Shown here: positions 10,757 to 19,729 of the stretch, in pieces
Layout of the letters: the number at the start of each line of letters is the position of its first letter
How positions within the stretch are numbered: the stretch's first letter is position 1
Notes under the pieces: generated by a model
Databases searched by the model: none
What the model saw: the letters and a program-made list of their open reading frames with translations, nothing else
Told to the model about the DNA's origin: nothing
Made by a program: the position numbers and the translations under genes
Origin: Sphaerisporangium siamense
GTDB lineage: Bacteria > Actinomycetota > Actinomycetes > Streptosporangiales > Streptosporangiaceae
Assembly (NCBI RefSeq): GCF_014205275.1
Contig: NZ_JACHND010000001.1
Coordinates: 6,882,001 to 6,946,000, forward strand
Length of the DNA stretch: 64,000 nt
Reading direction: 5' to 3'

Positions 10757-12289
10757 TCACATTCGCTCACGTCTGCTGATCGCCTCTGCGACCACCTGCC
10801 TGTCGTCGAACGGCAGCACTTCGCCGGCGACGTACTGACCCTGCTCGTGGCCCTTGCCCGCGACCACGACGACATCACCCGGCCGCGCGCGGCCGATCGC
10901 GAGTCCGATCGCGGCGGCCCGGTCCGGTTCCATGATCACATGGGCGCGGTCGCGCCCGGGCACCCGCAGGACGCCCTGGAGCATCTCGAAGAGGATGCGC
11001 ACCGGGTCCTCCGAGCGGGGGTTGTCGCTCGTGAGGACCGCGACGTCGGCGAGGCGGGCCGCGGCCTCCCCCATCATCGGGCGCTTGCCCCGGTCGCGGT
11101 CGCCGCCGCAGCCGAGCACGATGATCAGCTCGCCGGAGGTCACCTCGCGCAGCGCGCGCAGCACCGACTCGACGGCGCCCGGCTTGTGGGAGTAGTCGAC
11201 GATCGCCTGGAAGCCCTGAGCGCCCGGGACGCGCTCCATGCGCCCGGGCACGCCGGTGACCGTGCCCACGCCGTGCACGGCCGTCTGCAGCGGCACGCCG
11301 GCCTCCACGAGCGCGACCAGCGCGCCGAGGGTGTTGGCGACGTTGAACGGGCCGGGCAGCCCCACCGACACGTCGGCCTCGACGCCGCCGGGGCCGACCA
11401 CCCGGAAGGTGCTGCCGTCCGCGCCGAGGCGGACGTCGTGGGCCCGCCAGTCGGCCTCGGCCGCGCCGCCGGACGAGAACGTCGTGACCGGGATCTTGGC
11501 CAGGCCCGCCAGCTCGCGGCCGTGGGCGTCGTCGATGTTGACCACGCCCACCCGCGACAGCTCGGGGGTGAACAGGCGGGCCTTGGCCCTGAAGTAGTCG
11601 TCCAGGTCGCGGTGGAAGTCCAGGTGGTCCTGGGAGAGGTTGGTGAACAGCGCGACGTCGTAGCGGGTGCCGTCCACCCTGCCGAGGGCCAGGGCGTGGC
11701 TGGAGACCTCCATGGCCGCCGCCGTCACCCCCTGCTCGCGCATCAGCGCGAACAGGCCCTGCAGGTCGCTGGCCTCGGGAGTGGTCAGCGTGGGGGTGAA
11801 GCGCAGGTCGCCCACGTGGATCTCGACGCCGCCGACCAGGCCGGTGCGGTGCCCGGCGGCCCGCAGGCCGCCCTCCATCAGGAAGCTGGTGGTGGACTTG
11901 CCGCTGGTGCCTGTCACGCCGAGCAGCAGCAGCCCTTCGGAGGGCCGCTCGTACACCCAGGCGGCGACCGTGCCGAGCACCGCGCGCGGCTCGGGCACCA
12001 CCAGGACGGGCAGGCCGGAGGCGACGGCGTCGCGCCGGCCCGCGGGGTCGGTCAGGACCGCGGCGGCGCCGGCCTCCGCGGCCGCGCGCGCGAACGCGGC
12101 GCCGTGGACGCTGGTGCCGCGCACCGCGACGTACAGGTCGCCTGGCCTGACCTGACGGGAGTCGATGGTGACGCCGGTGACGGCGGCGAGGGGCGCTCGG
12201 CCGCCGCCGGAGGGCGCGCCGAGCAGGGCGGCGAGGCCGGACAGCGGACGGACCTGGCCGGCGGCGGGACGCATGGACGGGGGACGCAC
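10757..12289 (-). CDS. murE: UDP-MurNAc-L-Ala-D-Glu--mDAP ligase MurE
   Basis: MurE adds the third residue of the stem peptide. The ATP loop is GVTGTSGKSTTSF and the substrate motif is DNPRSEDP, the DNPR form associated with meso-diaminopimelate rather than lysine, so the wall is predicted to be mDAP type. N-terminal DSRQVRPGDLYVAVRG and the C-terminal VVAGKGHEQGQY motif are intact. The start is uncertain between this GTG and an ATG five codons later; neither has an ideal Shine-Dalgarno. A short gap of 22 bp follows ftsI. Confidence 0.95.
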   Translation of the reverse strand: MRPPSMRPAAGQVRPLSGLAALLGAPSGGGRAPLAAVTGVTIDSRQVRPGDLYVAVRGTSVHGAAFARAAAEAGAAAVLTDPAGRRDAVASGLPVLVVPEPRAVLGTVAAWVYERPSEGLLLLGVTGTSGKSTTSFLMEGGLRAAGHRTGLVGGVEIHVGDLRFTPTLTTPEASDLQGLFALMREQGVTAAAMEVSSHALALGRVDGTRYDVALFTNLSQDHLDFHRDLDDYFRAKARLFTPELSRVGVVNIDDAHGRELAGLAKIPVTTFSSGGAAEADWRAHDVRLGADGSTFRVVGPGGVEADVSVGLPGPFNVANTLGALVALVEAGVPLQTAVHGVGTVTGVPGRMERVPGAQGFQAIVDYSHKPGAVESVLRALREVTSGELIIVLGCGGDRDRGKRPMMGEAAARLADVAVLTSDNPRSEDPVRILFEMLQGVLRVPGRDRAHVIMEPDRAAAIGLAIGRARPGDVVVVAGKGHEQGQYVAGEVLPFDDRQVVAEAISRRERM

Positions 12290-12311
12290 GGGCGAGAGCG
12301 TACCTTCCCCG

Positions 12312-14705
12312 TCAGCCGTCGGCGCTCAAGCGCACGGCGGGGGCGGTCGTGCCGGTCGGCGGGATCTTGCGGCTCTTCAACGCGAACGTCATGACTTCCT
12401 TGAACACGGGCGCGGCGATTTCCCCGCCGAAGTGGCCGTTCTTGGGCGCCTGGAGCACGGCCAGGGCCACCAGACGCGGCGCGTCGGCGGGAGTGAACCC
12501 CACAAAGGTAGCGGTATAGCCGCAATACCCTCGGCAGTTCTCGTCGTATCGCATCGCGGTGCCGGTTTTACCCGCCACCCGGTATCCCTTGATGGCGGCA
12601 AGCGACCCGGTGCTGCCGTCGGCGTTCACCGCGGCCTCCAGCATCCGCGCGATGTCCTTGGCGCTGCGCCGGCTCACCACGCGGGTCTGCTTCGGGGCCT
12701 TCGCCGGGACGAGCCTGTTGTGCTGGTCGACCGTGCCCGCGACGATCTGCGGCGTGATCCGCACCCCGTCGTTGGCGATGGTCTGGTAGACGCTGGCCAT
12801 CTGCAGGGCCGTCACCGACACGCCCTGGCCGAAGGCGATCGTGCAGCGCTGGCTGCCCGACCAGGTTTCGGCCTTGGGCAGCAGCCCGGCCTCCTCGCCG
12901 TAGAACCCCGCGCCGGTCTTGGCGCCGAAGCCGAAGTTGCGCAGCATGGTGTAGAGCGTGTCGTCGCCGACCCGCTCGGCGGCCATCAGAGTGCCCACGT
13001 TGCTGGACTCGGCCATGATGCCGGTGAAGGTCAGCCGCTCGGGCGGGTGCGGGTGGGCGTCGCTGAGCAGGCGGTCGGCGCACTGGTACTTGTCCTTGAC
13101 CTCGAACACGGTCTCGGGCCGCACCGCGCCCGTCTCCAGGGCGGCGGCGGCCGTGATGACCTTGTTGGTGCTGCCGGGCTCGAAGACCTCCGACACCGCG
13201 CGGTTGCCCCAGTCGCCGGGCGGGACCGACTCCCACTTGTTGAGGTTCACCTCGGGGGCGTTGGCCATGGCGACCACCTGTCCGGTGCGGACGTCCATGA
13301 CGATCACGCTGCCGCTGCGGGCGCCGGTGGCCTTGACCTGCCGGGCGATGGCCTGCTGCGCGGCCCACTGGACGTCGCGGTCGATGGTCAGCCGCACCCC
13401 CTGCCCGGCCACGGGCTCCACCCGCGTGCTGCGGGTCATGGGGATGCGCTGGCCCGTGCCGCCGATCTCGATGGTCTGCTTGCCGTCCTTGCCGCCGAGC
13501 AGCTTGTCGTAGGCCTGCTCGAAGCCGGTCAGGCCGCCCCCCTCGTCGCCGACGAACCCGACCAGGCCCCCGGCGAGGTCGTCGCCGGGGTAGAGCCGCT
13601 GGTACTTCGGCTTCGCGGCCAGGCCGGGGATCTTCGCGTCGCCCACCTTGAGGTCGAGGACGTTCTTGGCCACGCCGATGGGCACGTCGCGGGCCAGCAG
13701 CGCGTAGTGGGTCCGCTGGATCGCCAGCTTGGCCACCAGATCGTCCTTGGGCACGCCCAGCAGCGGCGCCAGCGCCGCCGCGACCTGATCGCGGCGCTCG
13801 GCGGGCACCTTGGTGGGGTCGATGGAGACCTCGCGGGCCTCGACGGTGATGGCGAGCGGGTGGCCGTTGACGTCGCTGATCGTGCCGCGGCGCGCGGGCA
13901 GCGGCTCCTCGCGGACGCGCAGCGAGGCGGCCTTGGCCTCGAAGACCTTGGAGTCCAGCCCTTGGAGCTGGACCAGGCGCCCCGCGAACAGCGACAGCAC
14001 CACCGCCATGCCCATCAGGCCGATGTTGATGCGCCGGCGCGGGTTGCCGAGCCGCAGCGGCGCCGCCGGGCGCGGCCCCCAGGAGCGCCAGGGCGGGAGA
14101 CGGAAGTCGTACCCGTCCCCCGTGCCGTCACGGAAGCGGTCGGCGAACCGGTCGGCGAACCGGTCGCGGTATCCGCCACTGTTCCTGTCCCCGCGCCTGT
14201 CGCGGCGTCCGTCGCGGTCTCCCGGCGGCAGGCGGCCGGACGTCCGCCCCGCGCCGCCGGGACGGCGGGGGGAGTCGCGCGCGGGACGGCGCGGGCCGCG
14301 CCCGTCGCCGAGCACGCGGCGCGGCGCCGGGACGGTCTTCTCCGCGTCGCCGGGCCTGCCCTGCGCCCCCGGACGCGGATGGCGCCCCTGCGCACCCGGC
14401 CGGCCCTCGCCGTCCGGACCGCCCCGGCCCTCGGGGCGGGGGCGTCCGGGAGAACCCTGGCGGCCGTCGCCGTCCTGGCGCGAGCGCCCGGCGGACCCGG
14501 AACGCGGGTCGCCGTCCTGGCGGGGCCGTCCGCCGGGGCCGGGGCGGCCGTCGCCCTCGGACCGGCCGGGCCGTCCCTCGTCCTCGGGACGGCCGGGACG
14601 GCCGCGCCGGGGGCCGCCGGGACCTCCCGAGCCGCCGCGGGCGCCGCCGGAACCGCCGCGCCCGCCGCGGCCGGGCCCCGGAGGACGGCCGCCGCCTTCT
14701 CTCAC
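12312..14705 (-). CDS. ftsI: Septal class B penicillin-binding protein FtsI
   Basis: FtsI is the septal transpeptidase that works with FtsW. After a membrane span at about residues 225-245 come the PBP dimerisation domain and the transpeptidase domain. The catalytic motifs are STNK (Ser near 512), SSN (near 568) and KTGT (near 713). The GTG start overlaps the ftsL stop (GTGA), which fixes the N-terminus and means the cytoplasmic head is about 222 residues, against a few tens of residues in most homologues. That head is almost entirely Gly, Arg, Pro, Asp and Glu with a short tandem DRFA repeat just before the membrane, and is predicted to be disordered. The total of about 797 residues is unusually long. 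Confidence 0.95.
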   Translation of the reverse strand: MREGGGRPPGPGRGGRGGSGGARGGSGGPGGPRRGRPGRPEDEGRPGRSEGDGRPGPGGRPRQDGDPRSGSAGRSRQDGDGRQGSPGRPRPEGRGGPDGEGRPGAQGRHPRPGAQGRPGDAEKTVPAPRRVLGDGRGPRRPARDSPRRPGGAGRTSGRLPPGDRDGRRDRRGDRNSGGYRDRFADRFADRFRDGTGDGYDFRLPPWRSWGPRPAAPLRLGNPRRRINIGLMGMAVVLSLFAGRLVQLQGLDSKVFEAKAASLRVREEPLPARRGTISDVNGHPLAITVEAREVSIDPTKVPAERRDQVAAALAPLLGVPKDDLVAKLAIQRTHYALLARDVPIGVAKNVLDLKVGDAKIPGLAAKPKYQRLYPGDDLAGGLVGFVGDEGGGLTGFEQAYDKLLGGKDGKQTIEIGGTGQRIPMTRSTRVEPVAGQGVRLTIDRDVQWAAQQAIARQVKATGARSGSVIVMDVRTGQVVAMANAPEVNLNKWESVPPGDWGNRAVSEVFEPGSTNKVITAAAALETGAVRPETVFEVKDKYQCADRLLSDAHPHPPERLTFTGIMAESSNVGTLMAAERVGDDTLYTMLRNFGFGAKTGAGFYGEEAGLLPKAETWSGSQRCTIAFGQGVSVTALQMASVYQTIANDGVRITPQIVAGTVDQHNRLVPAKAPKQTRVVSRRSAKDIARMLEAAVNADGSTGSLAAIKGYRVAGKTGTAMRYDENCRGYCGYTATFVGFTPADAPRLVALAVLQAPKNGHFGGEIAAPVFKEVMTFALKSRKIPPTGTTAPAVRLSADG

Positions 14706-15241
14706 GGGACCGGGACCTCCACCTGCGACTGCCCGCCCACGACGCGGCCCTCGGGAACGTCCAGGATCTCGGGGGCGGAGTTGTCCGGCCTGACGCCGTG
14801 CTTGCGCGCCTCCTCGGCGACCGCCTCGGGCTGGGAGCGCTGCAGCAGTTGCTTGTTCAGGTCCTGGGCCTGCTCGTGCAGCTCGCGCGTGCTGTCGCGC
14901 AGGTCGTTCACGCGGAACGAGTCCTGCGCGAGCACGGTGTTGAGCAGCAGCAGCGTCACCAGGCCCCCGCACAGCAGGCCGACGACCAGCAGCACGAACG
15001 GCGTGCGCGGGACGTTCCGCGGGCCGGTGGCGGCCGGACGCGCGGCGGCGGGAGCCTGGGTCGCGGGCACGGAGCCGCGGCGCGGCGGGCGCGGCGGCAC
15101 GGCCCTGCGCGGGGCGCGGGCCGGCCGGGACGGCGGCGCGGTGACGCCGCGCGCGGCGCGCGGCGCGCGCACGGGCCTGTCGTCGACGGCGGTCGCCGTG
15201 CCGCCGCCGGTCTGGATGGTGGGCTCCTCGTCGTTTCTCAT
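14702..15241 (-). CDS. ftsL: FtsL-like septum protein
   Basis: This is a bitopic membrane protein in the ftsL position between rsmH and ftsI. It has a Pro/Arg/Ala-rich cytoplasmic head of about 80 residues, one strongly hydrophobic span ([23 protein letters not shown]) and a short extracytoplasmic coiled coil ([20 protein letters not shown]) ending in a Val/Pro tail. FtsL bridges FtsQ and DivIC to FtsWI. Sequence identity in this family is low, so the call rests on topology and position. Start and stop both overlap neighbours by 4 bp. Confidence 0.85.
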   Translation of the reverse strand: MRNDEEPTIQTGGGTATAVDDRPVRAPRAARGVTAPPSRPARAPRRAVPPRPPRRGSVPATQAPAAARPAATGPRNVPRTPFVLLVVGLLCGGLVTLLLLNTVLAQDSFRVNDLRDSTRELHEQAQDLNKQLLQRSQPEAVAEEARKHGVRPDNSAPEILDVPEGRVVGGQSQVEVPVP

Positions 15242-16221
15242 TCCGGCTCCCGGATTCTCTCTGCGGCCCGCAGCCGGGCCGAGGCCGCGCGCGGGTTGCG
15301 CGCGATCTCGTCCTCGTCCGGGACCTCCGCCCCTCTGGTCACCGAGCGGAACCTCGGCGCGTGCGCCGGCAGAGGGACGGGAAGCCCCGGAGGGCTCGTG
15401 TCCCTGGTCCGCTCGGCGATGATCTGCTTGCTCAGCCGGTCCTCCAGCGAGTGGTACGAAAGGACGACCACCCGCCCTCCGACCGTCAGGGCGTCGAGCG
15501 CGGCGGGGAGGGCACGCTCGAAGGCGGCCAGCTCTCCGTTCACCTCGATGCGCAGTGCTTGGAACGTTCTCTTGGCGGGGTTCCCGCCGGTGCGGCGGGT
15601 CGCGGCCGGGATCGCCTCGCGGACGATCTCCGCGAGCCGCTTGGTGGACGCGATGGGCCCGGCGGCGCGCTGCCTGACGATGAGGCGCGCGACGCGCGAG
15701 GCGAAGCGCTCCTCTCCGTAGTCGCGCAGGATGCGGGTGAGCTCGCCCTCGGAGTAGGTGTTCACGACGAGGTGTGCCGTGAGCTCCTGCTCGGGGTCCA
15801 TGCGCATGTCCAGCGGGGCGTCGTAGGAGTAGGCGAAGCCGCGCCCGGCCTCGTCGAGCTGGGGAGAGGAGACGCCGAGGTCGAACAGCACGCCGTCGAC
15901 CTTCGGGCGCCCGGTGCGCGCGAGCAGACCGGGCAGTTCGTCGGAGACCGCCCGCACGAGGGTGGTGCGCCCGGCGTAGGGCGCGAGGCGGGCGGTGGAG
16001 CGCGCGATGGCGTCGGGATCGCGGTCGATGCCGACCAGGTGGAGGCCGGGGTGCGCGGCGAGCAGCGCCTCGGCGTGCCCGCCGAGGCCGAGGTTGGCGT
16101 CGACGAGCACGGCTCCGGGCCTGTCCAGCGCCGGCGCCAGCAGTTCGAGGACACGGCGCAGCATCACCGGGACGTGACCGCCCGGCTCGCCGTGAACTCC
16201 GGCATGCTCGTCTACATGCAT
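15238..16221 (-). CDS. rsmH: 16S rRNA m4C1402 methyltransferase RsmH
   Basis: RsmH (MraW) N4-methylates C1402 of 16S rRNA using SAM. The sequence shows HVPVML at the start, the SAM-binding [33 protein letters not shown] text, [20 protein letters not shown], and the RIEVNGEL and YHSLEDR motifs. I chose the ATG giving M-H-V-D-E-H because a strong GAGGGG lies 7-8 bp upstream; the open frame continues upstream without conserved sequence. Length is 327 residues. Its stop overlaps the ftsL ATG. Confidence 0.96.
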   Translation of the reverse strand: MHVDEHAGVHGEPGGHVPVMLRRVLELLAPALDRPGAVLVDANLGLGGHAEALLAAHPGLHLVGIDRDPDAIARSTARLAPYAGRTTLVRAVSDELPGLLARTGRPKVDGVLFDLGVSSPQLDEAGRGFAYSYDAPLDMRMDPEQELTAHLVVNTYSEGELTRILRDYGEERFASRVARLIVRQRAAGPIASTKRLAEIVREAIPAATRRTGGNPAKRTFQALRIEVNGELAAFERALPAALDALTVGGRVVVLSYHSLEDRLSKQIIAERTRDTSPPGLPVPLPAHAPRFRSVTRGAEVPDEDEIARNPRAASARLRAAERIREPE

Positions 16222-16512
16222 GATGAAACCCCCTCTTGCCGCCATGACCGTGTCGGTGGACCCCCGGGACACGGAACTTGCTCGCGGATGCGCGGCCTTA
16301 CGTACGTCTTCTCGCCGGTTCTCACCCCACCCTGGTGACGGCTCGCCCGGCCAGGTCCCCATCCGCGTCCCCTGCCGACGCGCCGTCACCTGACACCGGG
16401 GAAGGTGCATCAGCTGACGGCGGCGCCGTGGTGCCCGCGCGAACCTGCCGGGCCCCTCGGGAGCGGGTGGAGACCTCGCCGAACGACGTCTTCACCGACG
16501 AGTCGACCGTTG
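16222..16512 (-). other. 290-bp spacer between mraZ and rsmH
   Basis: This is the longest spacer inside the dcw transcript. It holds a 9-bp inverted repeat (ggtgacggc at 16334-16342 with gccgtcacc at 16382-16390). It also contains a 64-codon open frame (16322-16516) that begins at a TTG overlapping the mraZ stop, but that frame resembles no protein I recognise and stops 100 bp short of rsmH. I see no convincing gene here. Confidence 0.4.
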
Positions 16513-16944
16513 TCAAAGGATCCCTGGCAGCACCTCCTCCGAGAGGTCGGAGAAAGCCTGCTCTTGGGCGGCCAGGTAGGTGTCCCAGGCCACGGCGTCC
16601 CAGATCTCCAGCCGGGTGTTCGCGCCGATGACGGCGCAGTCCCGGCGGAGGCCCGCGTACTCGCGCAGGCCCTGGGGAATGGTGATCCGCCCTTGTTTGT
16701 CGGGCGTCTCATCGGAGGCGCCGGCGAAAAGGACACGACTGTAATCGCGGACGGCCTTGGCGGTCACGGGTGCGGTGCGCAGCGCCTCGGTGATGCGCTG
16801 GAACTCCTCCACGGGAAACACGTAGAGGCACCGCTCCTGGCCCTTGGTGATCACAAGACCCTCCGCCAGCTCCTCACGGTACTTCGCCGGCAGGAACAGT
16901 CGTCCTTTCTCATCCAGACGCGGGTGATGGGTGCCGAGGAACAC
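16513..16944 (-). CDS. mraZ: Transcriptional regulator MraZ
   Basis: MraZ is a DNA-binding protein of the AbrB/SpoVT fold that binds repeats upstream of its own operon and controls dcw transcription. The protein has the standard 143 residues with two copies of the DxxxR motif, DEKGR near the N-terminus and DKQGR in the second half ([21 protein letters not shown]). The GTG start gives V-F-L-G-T-H-H-P-R and has GGGAGG 8 bp upstream. It is the first gene of the dcw transcript. Confidence 0.96.
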   Translation of the reverse strand: MFLGTHHPRLDEKGRLFLPAKYREELAEGLVITKGQERCLYVFPVEEFQRITEALRTAPVTAKAVRDYSRVLFAGASDETPDKQGRITIPQGLREYAGLRRDCAVIGANTRLEIWDAVAWDTYLAAQEQAFSDLSEEVLPGIL

Positions 16945-16997
16945 CGGCCCCACCTCCCGTGCCACATGGAACGACTGACGCCATGGCACCAGCCCCT

Positions 16998-17037
16998 CCA
17001 CTGCGCACCACCATACTCCACTTCTCCCCACCGTCAA
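16998..17037 (-). promoter_or_regulatory. dcw promoter overlapped by MraZ boxes
   Basis: On the minus strand GTGG occurs four times at exactly 10-bp spacing (plus-strand CCAC at 16998, 17008, 17018 and 17028). This is the helically phased array expected for an MraZ operator. A promoter, TTGACG (17032-17037) with a 16-bp spacer and TATGGT (17010-17015), lies inside the same segment, so MraZ bound here would block polymerase. The mraZ start codon is 54 bp downstream. Confidence 0.85.
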
Positions 17038-17040
17038 CTG

Positions 17041-17447
17041 ATCCAAACAAGTTCCGCGCGCCAATACGCCGACGTTTCCGCAGGTCAGAGCAGGTGGAGC
17101 GGAGTGGGGCGCCCGGTGGGGGCGCGCGTGCGCACGGGCGTGTCGGAATCGCCCCCTTGACACCGTCCGGGCGGGCATGCCGCACCTGTCTGGGCGATCG
17201 CGCGGCGGGACGGCCGCGGGTGGGGGAAAGTGGGGGGCGTCTCGCGACCGAATGTCACGGGATTCGGACGCCGGCGGGACGGCACCGCGACCACCGGCCA
17301 GAACACTTGGGGCCAGTTCTTCCGGAATATCACGGAACGTCGCCTGGAAACTCCCCGCATCATAGTGTCGGTATACAGAATGAAGAAGAACGACAAAGCC
17401 CCCGCAATACCACCCCGCGTGGGCTACCACACCCTCATGGAGGCCCG
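17041..17447. other. Divergent intergenic region between mraZ and moxR
   Basis: This stretch of about 400 bp separates the divergent dcw and moxR transcripts. It contains a small inverted repeat TTCCG-N8-CGGAA (17320-17337) and an AT-richer segment with TATACA- and TAGTGT-like hexamers at about 17365-17380 that may hold the moxR promoter. I see no gene in it. Confidence 0.4.
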
Positions 17448-18449
17448 GTGGGAGTGACCCACGATGTCGGACAGGAATTGGGGGGTCTGGTCGCGACGGC
17501 GCACCGGATCCGCGAGGCCATCGAATCGGTGATCGAGGGAAAGGGCGACGTCGTCCGCCTCACCCTCACCGTGATGCTGGCCGAAGGGCACCTCCTCATC
17601 GAGGACGTCCCCGGCGTCGGCAAGACCATGCTGGCCAAGGCGCTCGCGCGGTCCATCGACTGCCCCGTGCGCCGCGTCCAGTTCACCCCGGACCTTCTCC
17701 CCAGCGACATCACGGGCGTGAGCGCCTTCAACCAGCAGTCGCGGGAGTTCGAGTTCAAGCCGGGCCCCGTCTTCGCCAACATCGTCGTGGGCGACGAGAT
17801 CAACCGCGCCTCCCCCAAGACGCAGTCGGCCCTGCTGGAGTGCATGGAGGAGCACCAGGTCACCGTCGACGGCACGACCTACCGGCTCGACACGCCCTTC
17901 ATGGTCATCGCGACCCAGAACCCCATCGAGATGGAGGGCACCTACCCCCTCCCCGAGGCCCAGCGCGACCGCTTCACGGCGCGGATCGCCATGGGCTACC
18001 CCGAGCCGGCCGCCGAACTGGAGATGCTGGACGTCCACGGGGCGTCCTCGCCGCTCGACAAGCTCGAACCCGTCGCCACGACCGCCGAGGTGCGCGCCCT
18101 GATCGACGCCGTGCGCGCCGTCTACGTCTCCCAGCCCATCAAGAGGTACGCCGTCGACCTGGTCGCCGCCACCCGGCAGACCCGCGACCTGCGGCTCGGC
18201 GCCTCGCCCCGCGCCACCCTCCACCTGGTGCGCGCGGCCAGGGCGCACGCCGCGCTGTCCGGCCGCGACTACGTCATCCCCGACGACCTGCAGGACCTGG
18301 CCGTCCCGGTCCTGGCCCACCGTCTTCTCCCGAGCCTGGAGGCCCAGGGCCAGCGCCTGCGGCCCGAACACGTCATGGCCGACCTCGTACGCCGCGTCCC
18401 CGTGCCCGAGAGCCGGGAAAGGGGGGCGGGCGGGGCGGCGCCGCGGTGA
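17448..18449 (+). CDS. MoxR-family AAA+ ATPase
   Basis: This is a MoxR-type AAA+ chaperone ATPase that probably remodels the products of the following genes. Walker A is [16 protein letters not shown], the sensor and Walker B region is [22 protein letters not shown], then [16 protein letters not shown] and the lid domain with [18 protein letters not shown]. Two in-frame GTG codons six bases apart follow GGAGG; I used the first, though the second has the better 10-bp spacing. The stop overlaps the DUF58 start (GTGA). MoxR-DUF58-transglutaminase sets are widespread and are thought to act in envelope biology. Confidence 0.93.
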   Translation: MGVTHDVGQELGGLVATAHRIREAIESVIEGKGDVVRLTLTVMLAEGHLLIEDVPGVGKTMLAKALARSIDCPVRRVQFTPDLLPSDITGVSAFNQQSREFEFKPGPVFANIVVGDEINRASPKTQSALLECMEEHQVTVDGTTYRLDTPFMVIATQNPIEMEGTYPLPEAQRDRFTARIAMGYPEPAAELEMLDVHGASSPLDKLEPVATTAEVRALIDAVRAVYVSQPIKRYAVDLVAATRQTRDLRLGASPRATLHLVRAARAHAALSGRDYVIPDDLQDLAVPVLAHRLLPSLEAQGQRLRPEHVMADLVRRVPVPESRERGAGGAAPR

Positions 18450-19729
18450 TCGCCGGTCTCAGGGCGCTGACCTCGCGCGGCCGCTCCTTCCTCGCCTCGG
18501 GCGTGGCCGCGCTGCTGTGCGCGGTCGCGCTCGGCGAGCACGACCTGCTGCGGGTCAGCGTGCTCGTCATCGCGCTCCCGCTCCTGTCGGCCATGGTGGT
18601 CGCCCGCACCCGCTACCGGCTGAGCTGCGCGCGCAGGCTCTACCCGGCCAGGGTCCCCGTCGGCACCGACAGCACCGTGACCCTGCGGCTGGAGAACGTC
18701 ACCCGGCTGCCCACCGGCCTGCTCCTCATCGAGGACACCGTCCCCTACGCCGTCGGCACCCGCCCCCGGTTCGTCCTGGACCGGGTGGAGTCGCGGGGGG
18801 TGCGCGAGATCGACTACAAGGTGCGCTCCGACCTGCGCGGCAGGTTCCCGATCGGGCCACTGTCGGTGCGCATCGCCGACCCCTTCGGCCTTGTCGAGCT
18901 CAACCGGGCGTTCGCGGCCACCGACACTCTCACGGTGGTGCCGGAGGTCGTGCCGCTCCCCCACGTCAGGCTGTCCGGCGAGTGGACCGGCGGAGGCGAC
19001 AGCCGCACGGCCAGCGTGGCGGCGGCGGGGGACGACGACGTCGGCCCGCGCGAGTACCGCCAGGGCGACGACCTGCGGCGCGTCCACTGGCGCTCGACCG
19101 CGCGCTACGGCGAGCTGATGGTGCGCCGCGAGGAGCAGCAGTGGCAGAGCAGAGGCGCCCTGCTGCTGGACACCCGCAGGCACGCCCACCGCGGCGAGGG
19201 GCCGCGCTCGTCCTTCGAGGTCGCGGTGTCGGCCGCCGCCTCGATCGGCGTGCACCTGGCCCGCGACGGGCTCGGGCTGCGGCTGGTCACCGACCAGGGC
19301 GCCCAGCACCTCGCCGACGCCGGCGGCGGCCAAGGGCTGCTGGACGCGCTTGCGGTCGTGCGCCAGAGCACCGCGCGCTCCCTGGAGTCCGGCGTCGCGG
19401 CGCTGCGCCAGGGCGGCGGCGACGGGCTCATCGTCGCCGTGCTCGGCGACCTCGACCCCGAGGAGGCCAGGGCGCTCGCCCGTCTGCGGCTCGGCGGGGT
19501 CACCGGCGTGGCCGTGCTGCTGGACGTACGCGGCTGGCAGCAGACCCCGGCGCACCACACCGCCGAGAACGAGTCCTACGAACTGGCCCGCGCCGTGCTC
19601 GCCGGCGCGGGGTGGCGGGTCGTGCGGCTGCCCGCGGGCACCTCGCTCGCCGCCGTCTGGCAGGAGGCCGCCCAGAACAGCCGGTTCACCGGGCCGGCCG
19701 GCACGATCACCTCAGGAGACGCGGCATGA
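18446..19729 (+). CDS. DUF58 (VWA-like) protein
   Basis: This membrane protein has two N-terminal hydrophobic spans (about residues 10-52), a beta-rich extracytoplasmic part and the DUF58 signature GPREYRQGDDLRRVHWRSTAR. Next come RREEQQ and a VWA-like alpha/beta domain reaching the C-terminus. At 427 residues the length is normal. The GTG start overlaps moxR and the stop overlaps tgpA (ATGA), so the three proteins are likely made in equal amounts. The molecular function of DUF58 proteins is not established. Confidence 0.9.
   Translation: MIAGLRALTSRGRSFLASGVAALLCAVALGEHDLLRVSVLVIALPLLSAMVVARTRYRLSCARRLYPARVPVGTDSTVTLRLENVTRLPTGLLLIEDTVPYAVGTRPRFVLDRVESRGVREIDYKVRSDLRGRFPIGPLSVRIADPFGLVELNRAFAATDTLTVVPEVVPLPHVRLSGEWTGGGDSRTASVAAAGDDDVGPREYRQGDDLRRVHWRSTARYGELMVRREEQQWQSRGALLLDTRRHAHRGEGPRSSFEVAVSAAASIGVHLARDGLGLRLVTDQGAQHLADAGGGQGLLDALAVVRQSTARSLESGVAALRQGGGDGLIVAVLGDLDPEEARALARLRLGGVTGVAVLLDVRGWQQTPAHHTAENESYELARAVLAGAGWRVVRLPAGTSLAAVWQEAAQNSRFTGPAGTITSGDAA

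Noticed and set aside
9410..15422. Very long open frames on the plus strand opposite murE-murF and ftsI-ftsL
   Set aside because: They are antisense shadows caused by high GC. Their translations are runs of Arg, Gly, His and Ala with no domains, while the minus strand encodes recognisable Mur and Fts proteins.
16322..16516. 64-codon frame starting at a TTG that overlaps the mraZ stop
   Set aside because: It has no recognisable domain and no Shine-Dalgarno of its own, and it stops 100 bp short of rsmH. It is mentioned only as part of the spacer description.
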